64,000 bases of DNA from Torymus aiolomorphi (Eukaryota > Arthropoda > Insecta > Hymenoptera > Torymidae): positions 215,435,376 through 215,499,375 of the forward strand of contig CM070873.1 of the NCBI GenBank assembly GCA_036365515.1, written 5' to 3'. Each line of letters begins with the position of its first letter. The stretch's first letter is position 1. A model generated the notes under the pieces. The model was given only the letters and a program-made list of their open reading frames with translations. It made no database searches and was not told the origin of the DNA. Positions 21,400 to 34,461 of this stretch are shown here, in pieces. The translations under genes and the position numbers were made by a program.

Positions 21400-22350
21400 A
21401 TGATAATTTCGCAATTCTTCGTAAGATAGAAAAAAACGAAAGGCGCGTGCACACATAAATCTGATTTGGAACATGCAAGAGCGCGTAAAAATTGAAAAAC
21501 AGCCATAATAATCGCGTTCGCGTCCTATCTCCCGTATAAATCTTGTTAAAACGTGTACGGCGAGGCGAAAAGCTATCTGGGGAACGATAACAACAGAAAA
21601 TACCAGCACGAGCAAAGACACGGGGAGCAAAAGGAAGGGACTGCCGAGAGTTTGCAAAGTGAGCGGCCGCACACACATACACACACATACACATATACAC
21701 CTGTTGGCCGAGCGAGCAGACTCGCTCGCGATTGCGCAACCTGCCCTCTCGCCCGCGCGCCTACTCACACACACACACGTATGCGCGCGCGCTCATGTGC
21801 ATATACTTTCACTCGGAGGCGGCGCGCCGCGCGGCGCAGCCCGCGCGAGCGCTCAAAGGGGAGAGAGACGCCGATAAGAGAAAAAACTGAAGCGCGCGCC
21901 GAAAGAAGGTTGCTTCTTCTGCACACGGGTGTGAGTACACGTGCGCATCTCCTTCTCAATCCCAGGCTCCTTTTTAGCGATGCCGCGGCGCACTGACCTC
22001 GGAACTTGACACGAATTACGCGCTGGAATAATTGCCGGCGGCGCGCCGCGAGCAGAGAAAGGGAAATTTAAGGCTGCGCGAGACATGCAATAATGCAGCT
22101 GCGAGAAGAACAGCCGCCGACTCGCGTGCATGTGTGTGTATAGTTATGTCTGTGTACGGGAGGATGGGAGAGGAGCAGCGGCGAGAGTTGAGCGATGAAA
22201 ACGGAGAGATAGGCGCTGATGCAGTTGTCGCGCGCTCGCTCGCGCGCTGGAAAATAAATTGTTCCACGCTGTGGGAATTCTTTCTTTTTGGCAGCGCCTG
22301 GGAACTGCAGGATGATTTATCGAACGCCCAATTGTCTAGGGTTTACTATT
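21400..22350. other. CpG-rich island with CA-rich tracts
   Basis: The island has many CG dinucleotides, CACACATA tracts at about 21669-21700 and 21765-21780, and GA/CGCG-rich stretches. Frames are open on both strands (up to about 147 codons) because stop codons are rare in such sequence; none resembles a protein family. Confidence 0.5.
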
Positions 22351-23450
22351 AAACTGACTTCTTGTGACTCTCCGGTCGTGTGAATCGACTTTCCTTAGAA
22401 CCTCGTTGCTTTAATACCCCACTGAGATTGCTTGAGATTAACGTCCTATTGAGCTTTCCACAGGTTAGAGTTCAACGCTTAATATGAAATTTCTATCTCC
22501 TATTGATATACTGTGCAAAGCTGAAGATACGCTATTACGAAACAAGTAAGAGAATTTGTTTTTTCAAGAAGAATCTCTTCTGGAAATGATGAGCTTTTTC
22601 AAAGAAACTTTAAAGGTTGTAATTTAAACAGCGAAATGAATAAGAAAAACGTCAAGGATAACTTATTTTGGAATGCATGAAAGGCAAACAGGCTGCGTTT
22701 ACGCTGCAGGTGGAAAAGTATATTTTTTTCAATAGACATATTAAATAAATCTATAAAAATTCTTTCCTGCGTAGTTTATCGCGAGTTTCATTTTTTGAGT
22801 CACTATTAATCGAAAAATACTTATTTATTCATTACTTAGATATATTATATTTCCCATTATTATATTAATTATGTTTTGTTTATCTTATTGTGATTGACTC
22901 CATTTCACTAGTGTGTTATTTCTATATTAATTCTAATACGTTTCGTGTCTTCCGTATGAAAAGATTCTCTCGCATTCGTAAAACTGCGATGAAAGCTATA
23001 GTCTATCATTCACGAGTTTGAATGGAGCGATATTGCGACAAAAACTGAAACGACTGGCGTGTTTGCGCTAGTTTTCGAGTGCAAAAAACTGATTATTCTT
23101 CTCTTTGTCAAAATCATAGATGATAGACATTTTCAAAATTAATAAAAAAGAAACCTTATATCATCTATTTTAAAAATTAAAAAATAGTAATTCGGTATCG
23201 CCAGTATCTTTTTAACGATTAATTATTTAATGTATTATTTAATACAAAAAATGAAACTATTTTTTATTCAAAATGATGATAGTTTTGGTTGCAACCATAT
23301 AGTTGTTAGACTTCGTCACAAACGCTGAACCCCGATTTTTTCCGTAAGAAACAGAATTGTGCTATATTACACCAGGGAACATGATCATCAATTCAACATC
23401 ATATAGTCAAGAATTTCTATCGCGCAGCTAGAATCTTGAATTTTCACTTG
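22351..23450. other. AT-rich spacer
   Basis: No gene, repeat element or motif could be supported here. Confidence 0.4.
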
Positions 23451-24570
23451 ACAATTAGTGCTCGGCTTGAATTGAGAAATCCCACAAAACAATAAACGTC
23501 GCGCCTTCAGTCAACAAAGACTTCCCTGCAACTCCTCTCCCAGCCGAGGAAAAAGTTTGAAGAGTGTAATGAAAAAAGTCGAGAGAGCACATAGAGGCGG
23601 TCGCGTTGCCAGCGCACCGGGGCTTATTAATCAAGTAAAACGAGATAAAAGGGGGAAGAGGGCAAGCAGAGTGCAGTGTAGTGTGCAGCGTAGAGGGGCA
23701 GGAGCAAACTACTCGAGAGCACATAACGAAGTCGAAGGAGCGAGATAAAAGACAATGATGAAGACAAACAGGCCCGGCTAGCGCGGGGCGATAATATAGC
23801 CGGGAGATGCGCGGCTGCAGATAGGACGTGTCTCTCTCTCTCTCTCGAGTCTTTTAAAAGAGAGCGCAGCTACTGCCACGGGGGTCAACGTCATCATCGT
23901 CGCCGCTGCACTGCCGCCATGCGTCGTCGTCGACGGCGTGTGGCTGTGTTTGGTGCAGTGACCCCGTGGTTACGGGCCGGCCTAAGTACACATGCGTGCA
24001 CCTGCGCGCGCGCGTCAAAATCCAGCCGAGAGAAGCGGGCCAACACAATGCAAGCATGGGAAAACAGGATATACGCGGAAAACGACTTCGACGACACCGA
24101 CGAGCGAGGAAGGAGAGGAGAATGTGTTATATGCGCTGTATGTGGAATACATAATGGAAAAAGGGACGCGACGCGAGAGAGAGAGCGAGCTATCAGCATG
24201 ACAATGCCCGCGCGGCGCAAAGAAGCGGCTCTACTTTTTCACTCTGCTCGCTTGCGCGAGAGAGCGAGCGCTCCGGTTTCTCGCGCGCGCTACACGCTTT
24301 TGTGTTTTTCTCCGAGATAGAGAGCCGGGGCTTTTTGGCCGATTGCTAGACGGCTATGAACGAGTGATGATTGCGAGCTGACGATTCGTGTTACTGGGTT
24401 GCAGAGGGCCGTTCCCGACTTTGCGATCGATGCCGCTCATATTGCTCATTTGCAAACATGTAAGTATAAGCCAAAGTTAAATGTCGATAGCGCATGTAAC
24501 TTACGAGGATTTGGAACGGGAAAGATATTGACAATTTCTCGCAGCTCACCTAAAACAGAAAGAAAGACAA
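23451..24570. other. CpG-rich island
   Basis: CG-rich sequence with a short CT run near 23830-23848 and GA-rich stretches near 24170-24190. Overlapping open frames on both strands are judged compositional. A role as promoter or enhancer is possible but not shown. Confidence 0.45.
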
Positions 24571-25740
24571 GTTGTGATAAAATATGATTGTACAAACAAA
24601 GTGTTAAATGAAATATATATATACAACTTTTAATATATCAAAACTATTACTAAAACCGAAGACATCAGATGCCTTCATTTCACTGTGACAAAGTGAAAAA
24701 CGTCAACTCTATAAGTAATGATACCATAAGCAATTCAAATTTATATAATTTACTATAGAGTGAAAATACTTCGTTTAAGACACGCAGATTTTCATTTTTA
24801 ATATAAAGATACACTTTTATGTAATAAATTTCAGTTTACGAGTATGTTGTGACTCATAGTAAACGGTAGTAGCAATTTTCTTTAGCGGAACTAATTCCAG
24901 ACTGTCAAGTAATTTACATATTTTTATACACTTACACTTTCTCGTATACTATACAAAATATTTTATAGCAGAAAATACTCAAACATCGTACCTTAAGAGA
25001 AACTTGTCCCTTTTACGATAAAAATAAAACTGTGCGAACAACGAATGACTCTATAAACGTCCTCAATTCGAACTTTTCTTCAGTGAGCTCTAGCAAGATA
25101 TTTAATATCAAGGGTTGTGAAAAACAAGTATAGCAATCAAGATAATTTTAGACTAGGAGAGATAATTTTCTTCAACTCTTTATAAGGTAATTGATTTTAT
25201 ATGTGCCATTATCCGATGTATTATTAGTATTAAATTTTTCAAGATTAAAAATACGTATGTTGGAAGAAACCAACGTATAGAAGTAAAAAGTAAATTGCAT
25301 TAGGATATGACGTAATTAGTGCGAATAAATGGGTTTCAATTTGGAAAGACATTTTTTAATAAAAAGTATTTCCTAATTATGACAAACTGGCATTTGTAGA
25401 CATCAAAGTAAACAGGCGTCTGATGCATTACTCCTTTCAAATTAAGTTCTATGTAAATACTAGTAAAAAGATCAAAATAAGTCGTAATGTTAAACAAAAA
25501 GAAAAAGGTTTAAAATTTAAATTAAAGGTCTTCATGCTACAGTTTTGAGTGAACATAAGTACCTTATTAAAATATTTACTTCGTTAGGACATTTGAATCA
25601 GACTTTTACAGGCGTGTAAAAAATGAAAAAAATTGTCAAAGTGTATATTTATTTAAAACAATAAGTTTCCGGCTATGAAAAGTACGTCGAGTAAAGTCTC
25701 TCACGCATATATATGTATTCAAAAAGTGAACGGAAAAGTC
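24571..25740. other. AT-rich spacer
   Basis: Nothing recognisable: no open frame above about 60 codons, no inverted repeat noticed. Confidence 0.4.
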
Positions 25741-26513
25741 GTTCTCAAAAACATCTAAAAATCATTGAAAAAAAGACGGAGATGCAGGAGCTCCCTGTTC
25801 ACGGGAAGGGTTAATAGAGCGAAACGCCGCATTCCCGCTTGATCCGTGGCCGCGCGGAAACGCACCGTGTATACGTATACGCATGGGCCTCCGCCGGTGC
25901 GGCCGCGCGGGAAAATGCGAGATGAATGAAGGGGAACGTATAGCCCTCGTGCCGACGGGCGCACACGGAAAAATCCCGGGAATGAAGAGATAAATAAAAG
26001 CACGCGGAAACGTATTCTCGCGAGCGAGCGAGAGAGAGAGAAATTTTCAGAGCGTTCGATCGACGAGAACGAGGCATTCCGTTCTATACGACTATGGTAA
26101 TTAGGCCGATTTCCCGGAAGCACTAGTACCCTTTGTCGAATTCGATTATGTACTCGTCTATTCTGTAATCTGTGTGGAGAAGTGAATTCGCTCTAGTGGT
26201 CCGATGCGCGGCCTAATAGATAATTGCTTCGGGGCTGGGCTTTATCGCAGAAACTCCCGCTTCATTTCGTCTTTGATCGTATATACGATTCCAGGTAGCG
26301 ACAAATGTTTAATATTGATTGAAAATAAATTTATTGGAGTTCGGAGAAATTATATAACCGACGATTTAATAGCTTCGTATCAGAATGCACTGCTTCGTAT
26401 ATCATCATCATGCAAACATTGTAATTTAGTTATTTGTCTTTGAAGCAAATAATACAAGTTATAAAAATTTACTAGATAAGAGTTTAAGAGTTGAAAACTA
26501 TAAAATTCAGTTA
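25741..26513. other. CpG-rich island and AT-rich flank
   Basis: CG-rich from about 25760 to 26290, with a GCGAGCGAGCGAGAGAGAG tract near 26020-26040, then AT-rich. No coding evidence. Confidence 0.4.
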
Positions 26514-26759
26514 TTACACAAAAAAAATATTATAGTAAAAATTACCATGTTTGATTGTAAATGTGGAACAAACTCGAATTATGAACAAAATTGCAATAAT
26601 TTATGGTAAAAATTGCGACTTATTTATGGCAATTTTTCCCGTATCGTAAAAATTACTATAAATTTATGGTAATTCGATTCTATTTTTTGATAATTGGAGC
26701 CTGTCCCACCTTTACAATCAGACATTGTGATTTTTACTATAATGTTTTTCTCTGTGTTA
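26514..26759. mobile_element. MITE-like inverted-repeat element
   Basis: The left end (TTACACA, A-rich, then TATTATAGTAAAAATTACCATG, followed by a GATTGTAAATGTGG stretch) matches the reverse complement of the right end (TAACACAGAGAAAAACATTATAGT and onward) over about 55 bp with scattered mismatches. The interior has several TTATGGTAA-type repeats. The CACAGAGAAAA-type terminus resembles many insect MITEs. It is old or diverged compared with the other elements here. Confidence 0.7.
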
Positions 26760-27800
26760 GCAAATGATAACATAAAAGTTATACAAAATAAGCCTCTTCT
26801 CGAAATTTCCGTATCTAAATTGAGTGTAAACAGACTTGAGCAATAAAAAGCAAGGATGAATCAAGGCTAAAGCCGTTCCAAAAATAGGACTGAAAACTCA
26901 ATTACGTGATGGCAGGGCACTTTGAAGCAATATCCCAAATTTCCTGCGGGCGACCTACTTCATTTCTAAAGGGCTCCCCTGCGCCAAATGGGAAATATCC
27001 TGAGCGGGCTGCGGGGAGAAAAGCCGGCGGAGGACTGAAGCTTCGGAAATGGAGACGCGCGGGCCCGCGTCGCGCGCATGCAGGGGCGAAAAGCCGGAAA
27101 CGAGCGCAGGAGTATATAGGATCGCACGCGGGGGGATCGAAACGCCCGCGTCGCGGTCGCGCCGGTAAATCGAGGCGCGACACACCGAGTGTATGTACAC
27201 ATGATCGCTGCGCGGGAACAGTCGGCGTCTCGCCTCTCTCGGGGCTAGAAATAGCCGAGCGGGGGGCGCGTGGTTATAGTTAGCCGCTGACTGGTAGCCT
27301 CCAGAATGCGTAAAACGGGGATTTCGCGCGCTCGCGCGAGAGCGGGGTATGCCTCTCTTTTCGCGCCTCCTCGCGAGAGAATTGTTGGATACGGCATGGC
27401 GTTCTCGGAACGCGGAATCTCGCTCACTTCCGATTTTATGCTTTTTCAGAAACCATTTTTATTTCTTCCAGAATTTTCCACCTTTTTTATGTATTCACAC
27501 GAATAATCCAATTTATAGTCATTTTTCATTCACCTAATCAAAACCGTTATTCATGCGCAATATCTCGGGACTGAATATTAAATTGTAATTACACGCGTTG
27601 AAGTATACGTATTACCGCAGCGTTGCAGTTACGTAACTCCATCGTAAAATGTATAATAAAACTCTGCCAGGACACTTTATACTTAAAAGGTTCTATTACT
27701 CGGCGCGAAATTTTTGTTGCACCGCAGCAACTGTAACATTACGCTAATGAATCAATTTCGCTTGCTATTCAGGTAAGAAGTTTCGAGGCACCCCTATCAT
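26760..27800. other. CpG-rich island (26.9-27.45 kb) with AT-rich flanks
   Basis: Dense CG with a TATATAGG word near 27113. Frames on both strands are compositional. No exon could be supported. Confidence 0.4.
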
Positions 27801-28141
27801 TTTCAACTTTGGATTTTTCGCTGAGCGCGGGGATCGGAAACATCAGGCGCGCGTAAAACACGTGCGACGGCGGCGCGGGGCAACTTTTTCAGCGAGTTGG
27901 ATGCGTTCGAACCGGATTTCTTACTTGGGATAGGTTATAGCATCGAAACCGCAATCTCTTATAAGACTGGCGAGCTGCGCGAGACGAGGTGAAAATCGAT
28001 TAAGGCTAAACGGCCAAAGAAACGGCCTGCGCAACGCAGAAACCGTATAAAGCCTCATTTTCCATCCGCGTTCGGCCCGAAGCCAATCATTGTCCTTTCC
28101 CGAGACGCGTTATTCCTGCCGATGCGCGCTTTTTTCCCTCG

Positions 28142-28157
28142 CCCCCCCCCCCCCCCC
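28142..28157. repeat. Poly(C) tract
   Basis: Sixteen consecutive C residues, a site where sequence length is often misread. Confidence 0.9.
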
Positions 28158-28230
28158 GGCAGAGCTTACACAACCGGCGGCGAAGGAAGCTGACGATTAA
28201 GTTTTTGCGCGGCACGTCCGCGAGGGAATT

Positions 28231-28238
<8 letters not shown>

Positions 28239-28280
<42 letters not shown>
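28239..28280. repeat. (AG)n microsatellite
   Basis: About 21 AG units, opposite in strand sense to the CT repeat at 16325. Confidence 0.95.
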
Positions 28281-28283
<3 letters not shown>

Positions 28284-28700
28284 CTGCTCTCGCTCTGCGC
28301 ACATAACGAGAGTAGTCGGCTGAATGAGTGCCCCGCACGCGGGGGATGCGACGAAGAAGGGGAGAACGCGGGAGAGTGGGAGAGAAGAGGGCAGATTCGT
28401 GTGCACCTGTTGTACACATACACACATATATATATGTGTGTGTACTCGTTCCGCGAGATCGCGTCTCGCTGTTCGTTTTTTCGGACATTGCAGCGCACTT
28501 CTTTTGCCTCTCTTCCGGTCGTTTCCTCGAGCTGCGTGCACGAGGCGCATCGATGAAAAAATTTTCACTCACGCGTGCGAGCCCTTGGAAACGCGCTTCC
28601 TATTTTCAGTGCGCGCACGCCAGACTTTTCCGAGTAAACTGAGCCAGCTTTCCGTTTTTAGGCGCTATCTCTCGCCGAGGGGAGCTCGGTCTTGAGGCTT

Positions 28701-30600
28701 TGTTTTGCGCAACATCGTATAAGAGCATTCAGTGTGTGGAAATTTAGACGGAAATTATTCCCGATTCTTATAGCTCTAAACATATAAGCTTTTTTCGATA
28801 ACGATCTTCGGTATTTCTTGTACATGAATTGAAGAAGAATATAACAAAGCAACCGTATTATTTTTTTACAGGAAAAATCTTTTATTGAATTTATGAGATA
28901 GTTATACAAAGTATATCCATTAAGCAAATACAGTATTTTGCATTTCTTATAAATCAACATTAATAAGCTGAAAAAGGGAACTTGTTGCGAGACTCTAACA
29001 TCTGCAATTTCATTTTTTGCGATTTCGTTATTACATAAATAACAATTTTATTATTTATAATTGTAGTAAAAGATAATTGGGATTAAAGTCATGAATTGCT
29101 CAATAATTTCAATGTGAATATCATAAACAACTTACTACAGCCTTACAAGGTTTGCACTGCCAAAAGAAGTACCATAGTGACAAAACTGGTATGTGTCACA
29201 AAAATCGATACTTCCTGTATTAAATATTCAATTTCGAAAGAATTATGAAAGCACAAATATGACAGAAGCAAACTTGTTTCGCCATTCATAATACAATGAG
29301 AGAACAGTCAAACCGAGTCGAGCGTGTTTAACGCAACTTTGACCTTCATCTGAAGTGATCTTATATCGAGTAATTTATACCATTTGCTAAACGTCATAAA
29401 TAAATCGATAAAATGCAATTCTTTGCAATCTTTCTACAGACAGGCGCGTTAAGACATACACGTGTTTAATCGCCCTAAGTAACCACGTGCAGGCTAGAAA
29501 TCGCTGAATATTGAAATGTAAGTGCTAGGCTCGCGCGGCGCATAGTGCAATCTTGCTCTCGACAACCTGTTGCGTTGCACTTCCAAAGGTAGATAAGAAG
29601 ATAAAAGGCCTCGTGCACGCGCGTTTTGGATGACGCGCGTGCTGGCGCACTTTCTTCCCTTATCGGGTTTCCGTCGTCGCCGTCCCTTATAACGCTTCGA
29701 ACGCGAGCTCGCTAAGCGAGTACACACAGTGATCAGAGGCAAGCGAAAAAACTCGACTACTTTTACATGCAGGCTTTGCGGAATCTCGCGCAGCGCGTTT
29801 CCACTAGTTGCGCTGGGGATAAAAGAAAGGAAGTCTCGCGTGCGGTATTCCTGGACACGGGTTTTTTTATTTCGGGAAATCTATATATCGCCAACAGGTT
29901 TTCGCTCAAGCACTTGGTGCTTTATTTTTAATCTTTAATCTGTGATCTGATTTATGATAATTACGTGTATGTGAAGCGGATGTGTATGAATAGAGAGTAA
30001 CTGAAAGATAATAAGAGTGAAAAAGAGGCTTAAATTAATGATGTCTGTGTTTATTTTATGTTTAATTTTAAACGCCACTATAATGTCTGATTTCGTAAAT
30101 ACTACTAGAGTATATTACGTTCGGGTTTCCTGCTCGACGAGTTTTTCTCGCTCTCTTTTTAGCTTTTGATTATAATAATATATACAGCGCGTGCTGAAAG
30201 AATGTCGAACGCATATGCGTCAGCTGAGCTTGTGCTACCAACAAGAGAGAAAAAAAATGTATGCTCCGTCACGAGCCTATGTACACTTTGCCTCGAGCCT
30301 CATATCAAGCGATATTGCGATTCCAAGAATACCATTTTATTAAAGCACTCTTTTATATTAACTTTATCTTGCCATTTAAACAATGAAATTCCCTTTATTT
30401 TGAAAACACGCCTTTAATCGATTAATAATTTCATCGACAAAAATATTTGGTAAACAGCGCACGTGTTCAACAATCTTCGCCCTATATTAACTGATTGAAA
30501 ACTCACTATCGGTGCGTCAGATTTCACCCCAGAACACTTTGTAAATGCTCGAAAATAAATCCATCAGACCACAATGAATCACGATCTAAGCCAGTGCGTA
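28701..30600. other. Mostly AT-rich spacer
   Basis: A short CG-rich patch at about 29500-29900 lies in AT-rich DNA. No gene or repeat recognised. Confidence 0.4.
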
Positions 30601-31130
30601 TACCCTGCTGACTGAATGCCTGGCTTTATAAACGCTTGTCGTCGTCAAAAGGGAAGGGTGGGGGCATCGGAATTCGCTAGCGTAGAGACGGAAACACAGG
30701 GCCGATTTTGTCACGGCCACTCACGCGCTAGCAAAGAGGCGCGCGTTACGGAAATACTCGTTGGCAAAATTTTATTTCTCCTCTTCGTCTGTCCCAGCTC
30801 TTTCCCTCTATCCTTCCTCCCAACGCGCGTACGTCTTCTCTCTCTCTCTCTCTCTCTCCTTTGTATCTCCGTCTTCGTCTCTGTTTGCTTTTCTCTTTTA
30901 TTTCCTCCTCGCGACTTCTACCGGGGCAGCTCTCTCTCGCTCTCTCACTTTCCGTCTTTTTCTTTCTCTCGCTTCCTCCCCCATTCGTTGTCGTCTTTCG
31001 ACTTGCGCGCGTCGTGCTTTTCTACGACCGGGGACCGACACTCTTCCTCTGTTTGTTTTCTCTCTATCGCTTTGATATTCTTTTCTCTGTTATTCACTAC
31101 ATTTTACCGTGTTTGCGATAGTTTACAGTA
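30601..31130. other. Pyrimidine-rich tract on + strand
   Basis: From about 30770 to 31080 the + strand is strongly C/T-rich, including a CT run at about 30836-30859. The open frames here are Ser/Leu/Phe-rich because of this bias and are not credited as genes. Confidence 0.6.
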
Positions 31131-32410
31131 AGCCATCTTAAATTACACTTCTGTTTTCATTAGACTCTTGGGAAACACCATTTTTCATTCAACATTTTGT
31201 TATCCTCTTCGAATTTTCGAGAATTAGATGTGGCTTTGGCATTGCTCACATTTTACTTCACATTTCCTCCTGAATCTGTATTAATTAATTTCTACATGGA
31301 AATATATTTCAAATCTATTACATCTATGTTTGTTCGAGTTGCTAAGAAATTTATGGTATGCCCTTGATCGTAAAGTGATATAGTAAATATTCGTGGTAAT
31401 TTTTAGTAATAATAAAAATAAAAATGTTGTTATAAATAATTAAAATGAATGTAAAAATCAAAATATGTAGAAATACTTGTCTCACAAAATTCTTTTCCCT
31501 TTTGACGACGGCACAATCGACAATAGAGCGCGCGTTCCACGTGATTCACGCACACACAACGCAGGAAGGTCCGCGCTCGCGCGGCGCCTACTACTCGTAA
31601 CTCCATTTCCTCAACTTCCTCCGGCTGCTTATCTAATTACCGCACACGTCCCGATAATGCTTCCCCTTCCCCTCTCTCTGCCGGTCGGCTCTCTCAGGAA
31701 GCTCCGCAGGCGCGCGGCGTGTGACGCGCGCAGGCAGCCGAGAATGGAAGCGGCTCCCGAGTAATTTGAATTATTCCAATCAATCTTCCTCTCCCGCTCT
31801 GTTTCCCCCGGCCGGGGGGTCAATGCGCGCCCGCGGAAAAGGTTCGACGCTCGCGGACTCTAGTCAAGCGCGTAATGCGACTTGCTTCAAAGAGCGAACT
31901 TGATGCGCCTTTACGGTCTTCTCCGCCTCTCTTTCTCTCTCCTATAATACCTTTGAGCGTTCCAGTTTGCCACGCAACGACCAGCGAGAACAGACGACAC
32001 TTTCGCGCTGTGCCGGCCGAACAGGTTGTTGAGCGTCAAATTCAAGCTGCGCGCGCTCCCGATTGCCGATGTGAGCTTCTCACTTTTGAGCCTCATTTCA
32101 CGGATGAGGAAGCCAGCTTGATGCTGCTATTAGTTTTTCCTCGACCAAAGGAAGAACGAATGATACCTTTGCATAGTAAACCAATTGGCTTCTATTTAGC
32201 TATTACTTTAAATGCAATAAGAATATTATCAAAGGACTCTAATAGAGGTTGTTGCAAATGTATCATTTCTGAAACATGCTGTGACTCAACAGTAAAATGA
32301 TAAATATAATCGCAATTCCTTTTCTCCCATTAAACTGTGAATAAAGATATGTATAGCAATTATGAATAACGCATTAAAAGAAAAGCATGACTAAATAGTA
32401 TTATCTGTAA
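31131..32410. other. AT-rich spacer and CpG-rich island (31.5-32.1 kb)
   Basis: A 141-codon + strand frame crosses 31875-32300. Its start and composition follow the island, and it has no domain, so it is not called. Nothing else supported. Confidence 0.4.
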
Positions 32411-32416
32411 ACATGC

Positions 32417-32490
32417 ACTGAGAGAAGAATATGTTTATATTTAACATGGTATTTTAACTATTAACATTTTGAGAAAACATTTCTCTCTGT
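32417..32490. repeat. Small inverted repeat with ACTGAGAGAA terminus
   Basis: ACTGAGAGAAGAATATGTTT at the left is an imperfect reverse complement of AAAACATTTCTCTCTGT at the right, 74 bp in all. It looks like a decayed small MITE with the same type of end as the element at 46801. Confidence 0.45.
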
Positions 32491-32503
32491 ATGGATAATT
32501 AAG

Positions 32504-32904
32504 TTTGTATTGGTCGTAAGGTTGGACAAGTAACTTAGCCAAAAGTTATTTTTTCATGTTAAAACCGCGATAAATAATTATGTAAAGCAATTAATCAATT
32601 TTTGTTCTCGCGCAATTAATGCAATTGGAATATTATAAGCTTTAAAATTAAAAAATCAAAGCAAAATTGTAAACTCGGCATTATTTAAAAAAATCTTCAT
32701 TACGTTGAAATTAGTGCATTTTGACGATTTAAAAAAAAAATAGTGCCGAGTTTACAATTTTGGTTTGATTTTTAAATTTTAAAGCTAATTGCATTAATAC
32801 ATTGATAGCGAGAACAAAAATTGATCAATTGCTTTACATAATTATTTATCGCAGTTTTAACATGAAAAAATAACTTTTGGCAGGGACCTTACGGCCAATA
32901 CAAA
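32504..32904. mobile_element. Foldback MITE (about 400 bp)
   Basis: Termini TTTGTATTGGTCGTAAGG and CCTTACGGCCAATACAAA begin arms of roughly 175 bp that are reverse complements with several mismatches and short indels, around a loop near 32690-32730. AAG lies directly outside both ends (32501-32503 and 32905-32907), a possible 3-bp target duplication. There is no coding capacity. Confidence 0.8.
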
Positions 32905-32907
32905 AAG

Positions 32908-34456
32908 CCAAAATGATTGGATTAAATTTAACGTTTGATGTTAAGAGGAAGCTTAGAATTTCCGTTTTTACTCGATTTATATTTAATGTTACATTATACG
33001 AACATTATGTAACAAATGCAAAATGGGGGAGTATGAATATTGCATATATGCGCAAGAAACAACAGGTGCTCCTAAAGTTCATTTCATAAAAGTTAAATTC
33101 TAACTGGACTCTGCTAAACGCGATACATTATTCACGAGTGCGAGCAGTTGTTTACGAGGCAAAATAACTGCAAAATAAAAGATTAAAACTTGTCAATATT
33201 TAAAGTTAATAGTATCCTACCCTAACAGCAAACATGCATGCACGGGCACGAAACCTCGCGTCCCTGTAGCCGTAAATAATAAAAGCAGGCCAAGCGCGGC
33301 ACATATAAGGGGAATCGGAAATGATCGCCGACGCTTGCGTGCGCATCCCCGCAGAATTGTTGAAAAAGAAGCAGCGGAAGCTGGTCTCGAAGCCGCTCGA
33401 TTTTTTTTACGTCTGGCACGGAGACTAAAGGTGGATCGCAGAGGACAATCCGTCTTGAGCGTGTATGTTTTATTCAGCGAGGAATCGATCCTCCTCGCGC
33501 GCCCGCACGCACGCATCTCGATGATGAGGGCGAGATATATAGTCGTTTCCGCGCGTTGCACGCCGTCATTTCGTTAATCTCGGGTTATTACTTAGATGCT
33601 GCAGCCTGAATGCCAATGCACGTTCTGTCGTTTCATTGGAAATACATTTTTATGATAAGAGCTTGCTCGAGTATACTTATCCGTATTGATTTTTTTATTC
33701 TATTGTATCGCTTTTGTCCATCACTCATCTTATAGGCACTTTTTTATACTATTTTAGTTTTCGAAGATATAGGTATTTTAACAAAAAATTTTACTTTCAT
33801 TATAAACTATACACAATTTCTAAATAAATTTGAGTTCTCTTCTCTATTCTATTTATAATGAAATATTTCCATATTGCATGGTCTCATATTAATAAATTCA
33901 AAGCATGTATCGCCCTTTGCATTTTATGAAAGTAAAAAGTCTATGTCTTACTTTCTCCTGTAGAAAGAGGAAATAATTTCCAAAGAAGAGCGTGTATGTG
34001 ACACATAATATAAAAACATAATCGTATGTTAACTATCAACACACATTCTGGAATAGGGTCTATGAAAAAAGGAATACCTTGATACGTGTATCTTTCAAAA
34101 TATATACATACACGTTTGACCGCATTAACCTAGTTTGTATTATATTGCAAGATATACATTAATATATTTTTCACATTTAAACTGTAATTGTAATTTTTAA
34201 TCATAATTGTTAAAACTTGGAAAGTATACCCTTTAGAATTTATACAGTCTACTTTCGTTACTCGTTCAAGATTTTTTTTTTCTCTTTTCGGTAGCTAAAT
34301 TCATTAGCTTTTGTGCTACTGTATAAAATTTCTCCACGTATCATATGTAATCTACGAAATTCACATGCTCTCCGCGTATATCTAGTTTCTCATATATGTT
34401 TGCGTATTTTTAAAGATCAGATATAAGATTACACATGACGCAGTGACGAAGAACGT
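32908..34456. other. Spacer with small CpG-rich patch (33.2-33.6 kb)
   Basis: AT-rich sequence apart from the patch. No gene or repeat recognised. Confidence 0.4.
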
Positions 34457-34461
34457 GCATT

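Larger units (their letters stand above)
27801..28700. other. CpG-rich island with poly(C) and GA repeats
   Basis: A GC-rich stretch holding two simple repeats and a CACACATATATATATGTGTGTG palindromic area near 28420-28443. It has no recognisable gene. Confidence 0.45.

Noticed and set aside
31875..32300. 141-codon + strand frame containing several Cys
   Set aside because: Spans an island edge, unrecognised, and the Cys pattern (GCCKCIISETCC) is too short to claim a domain.
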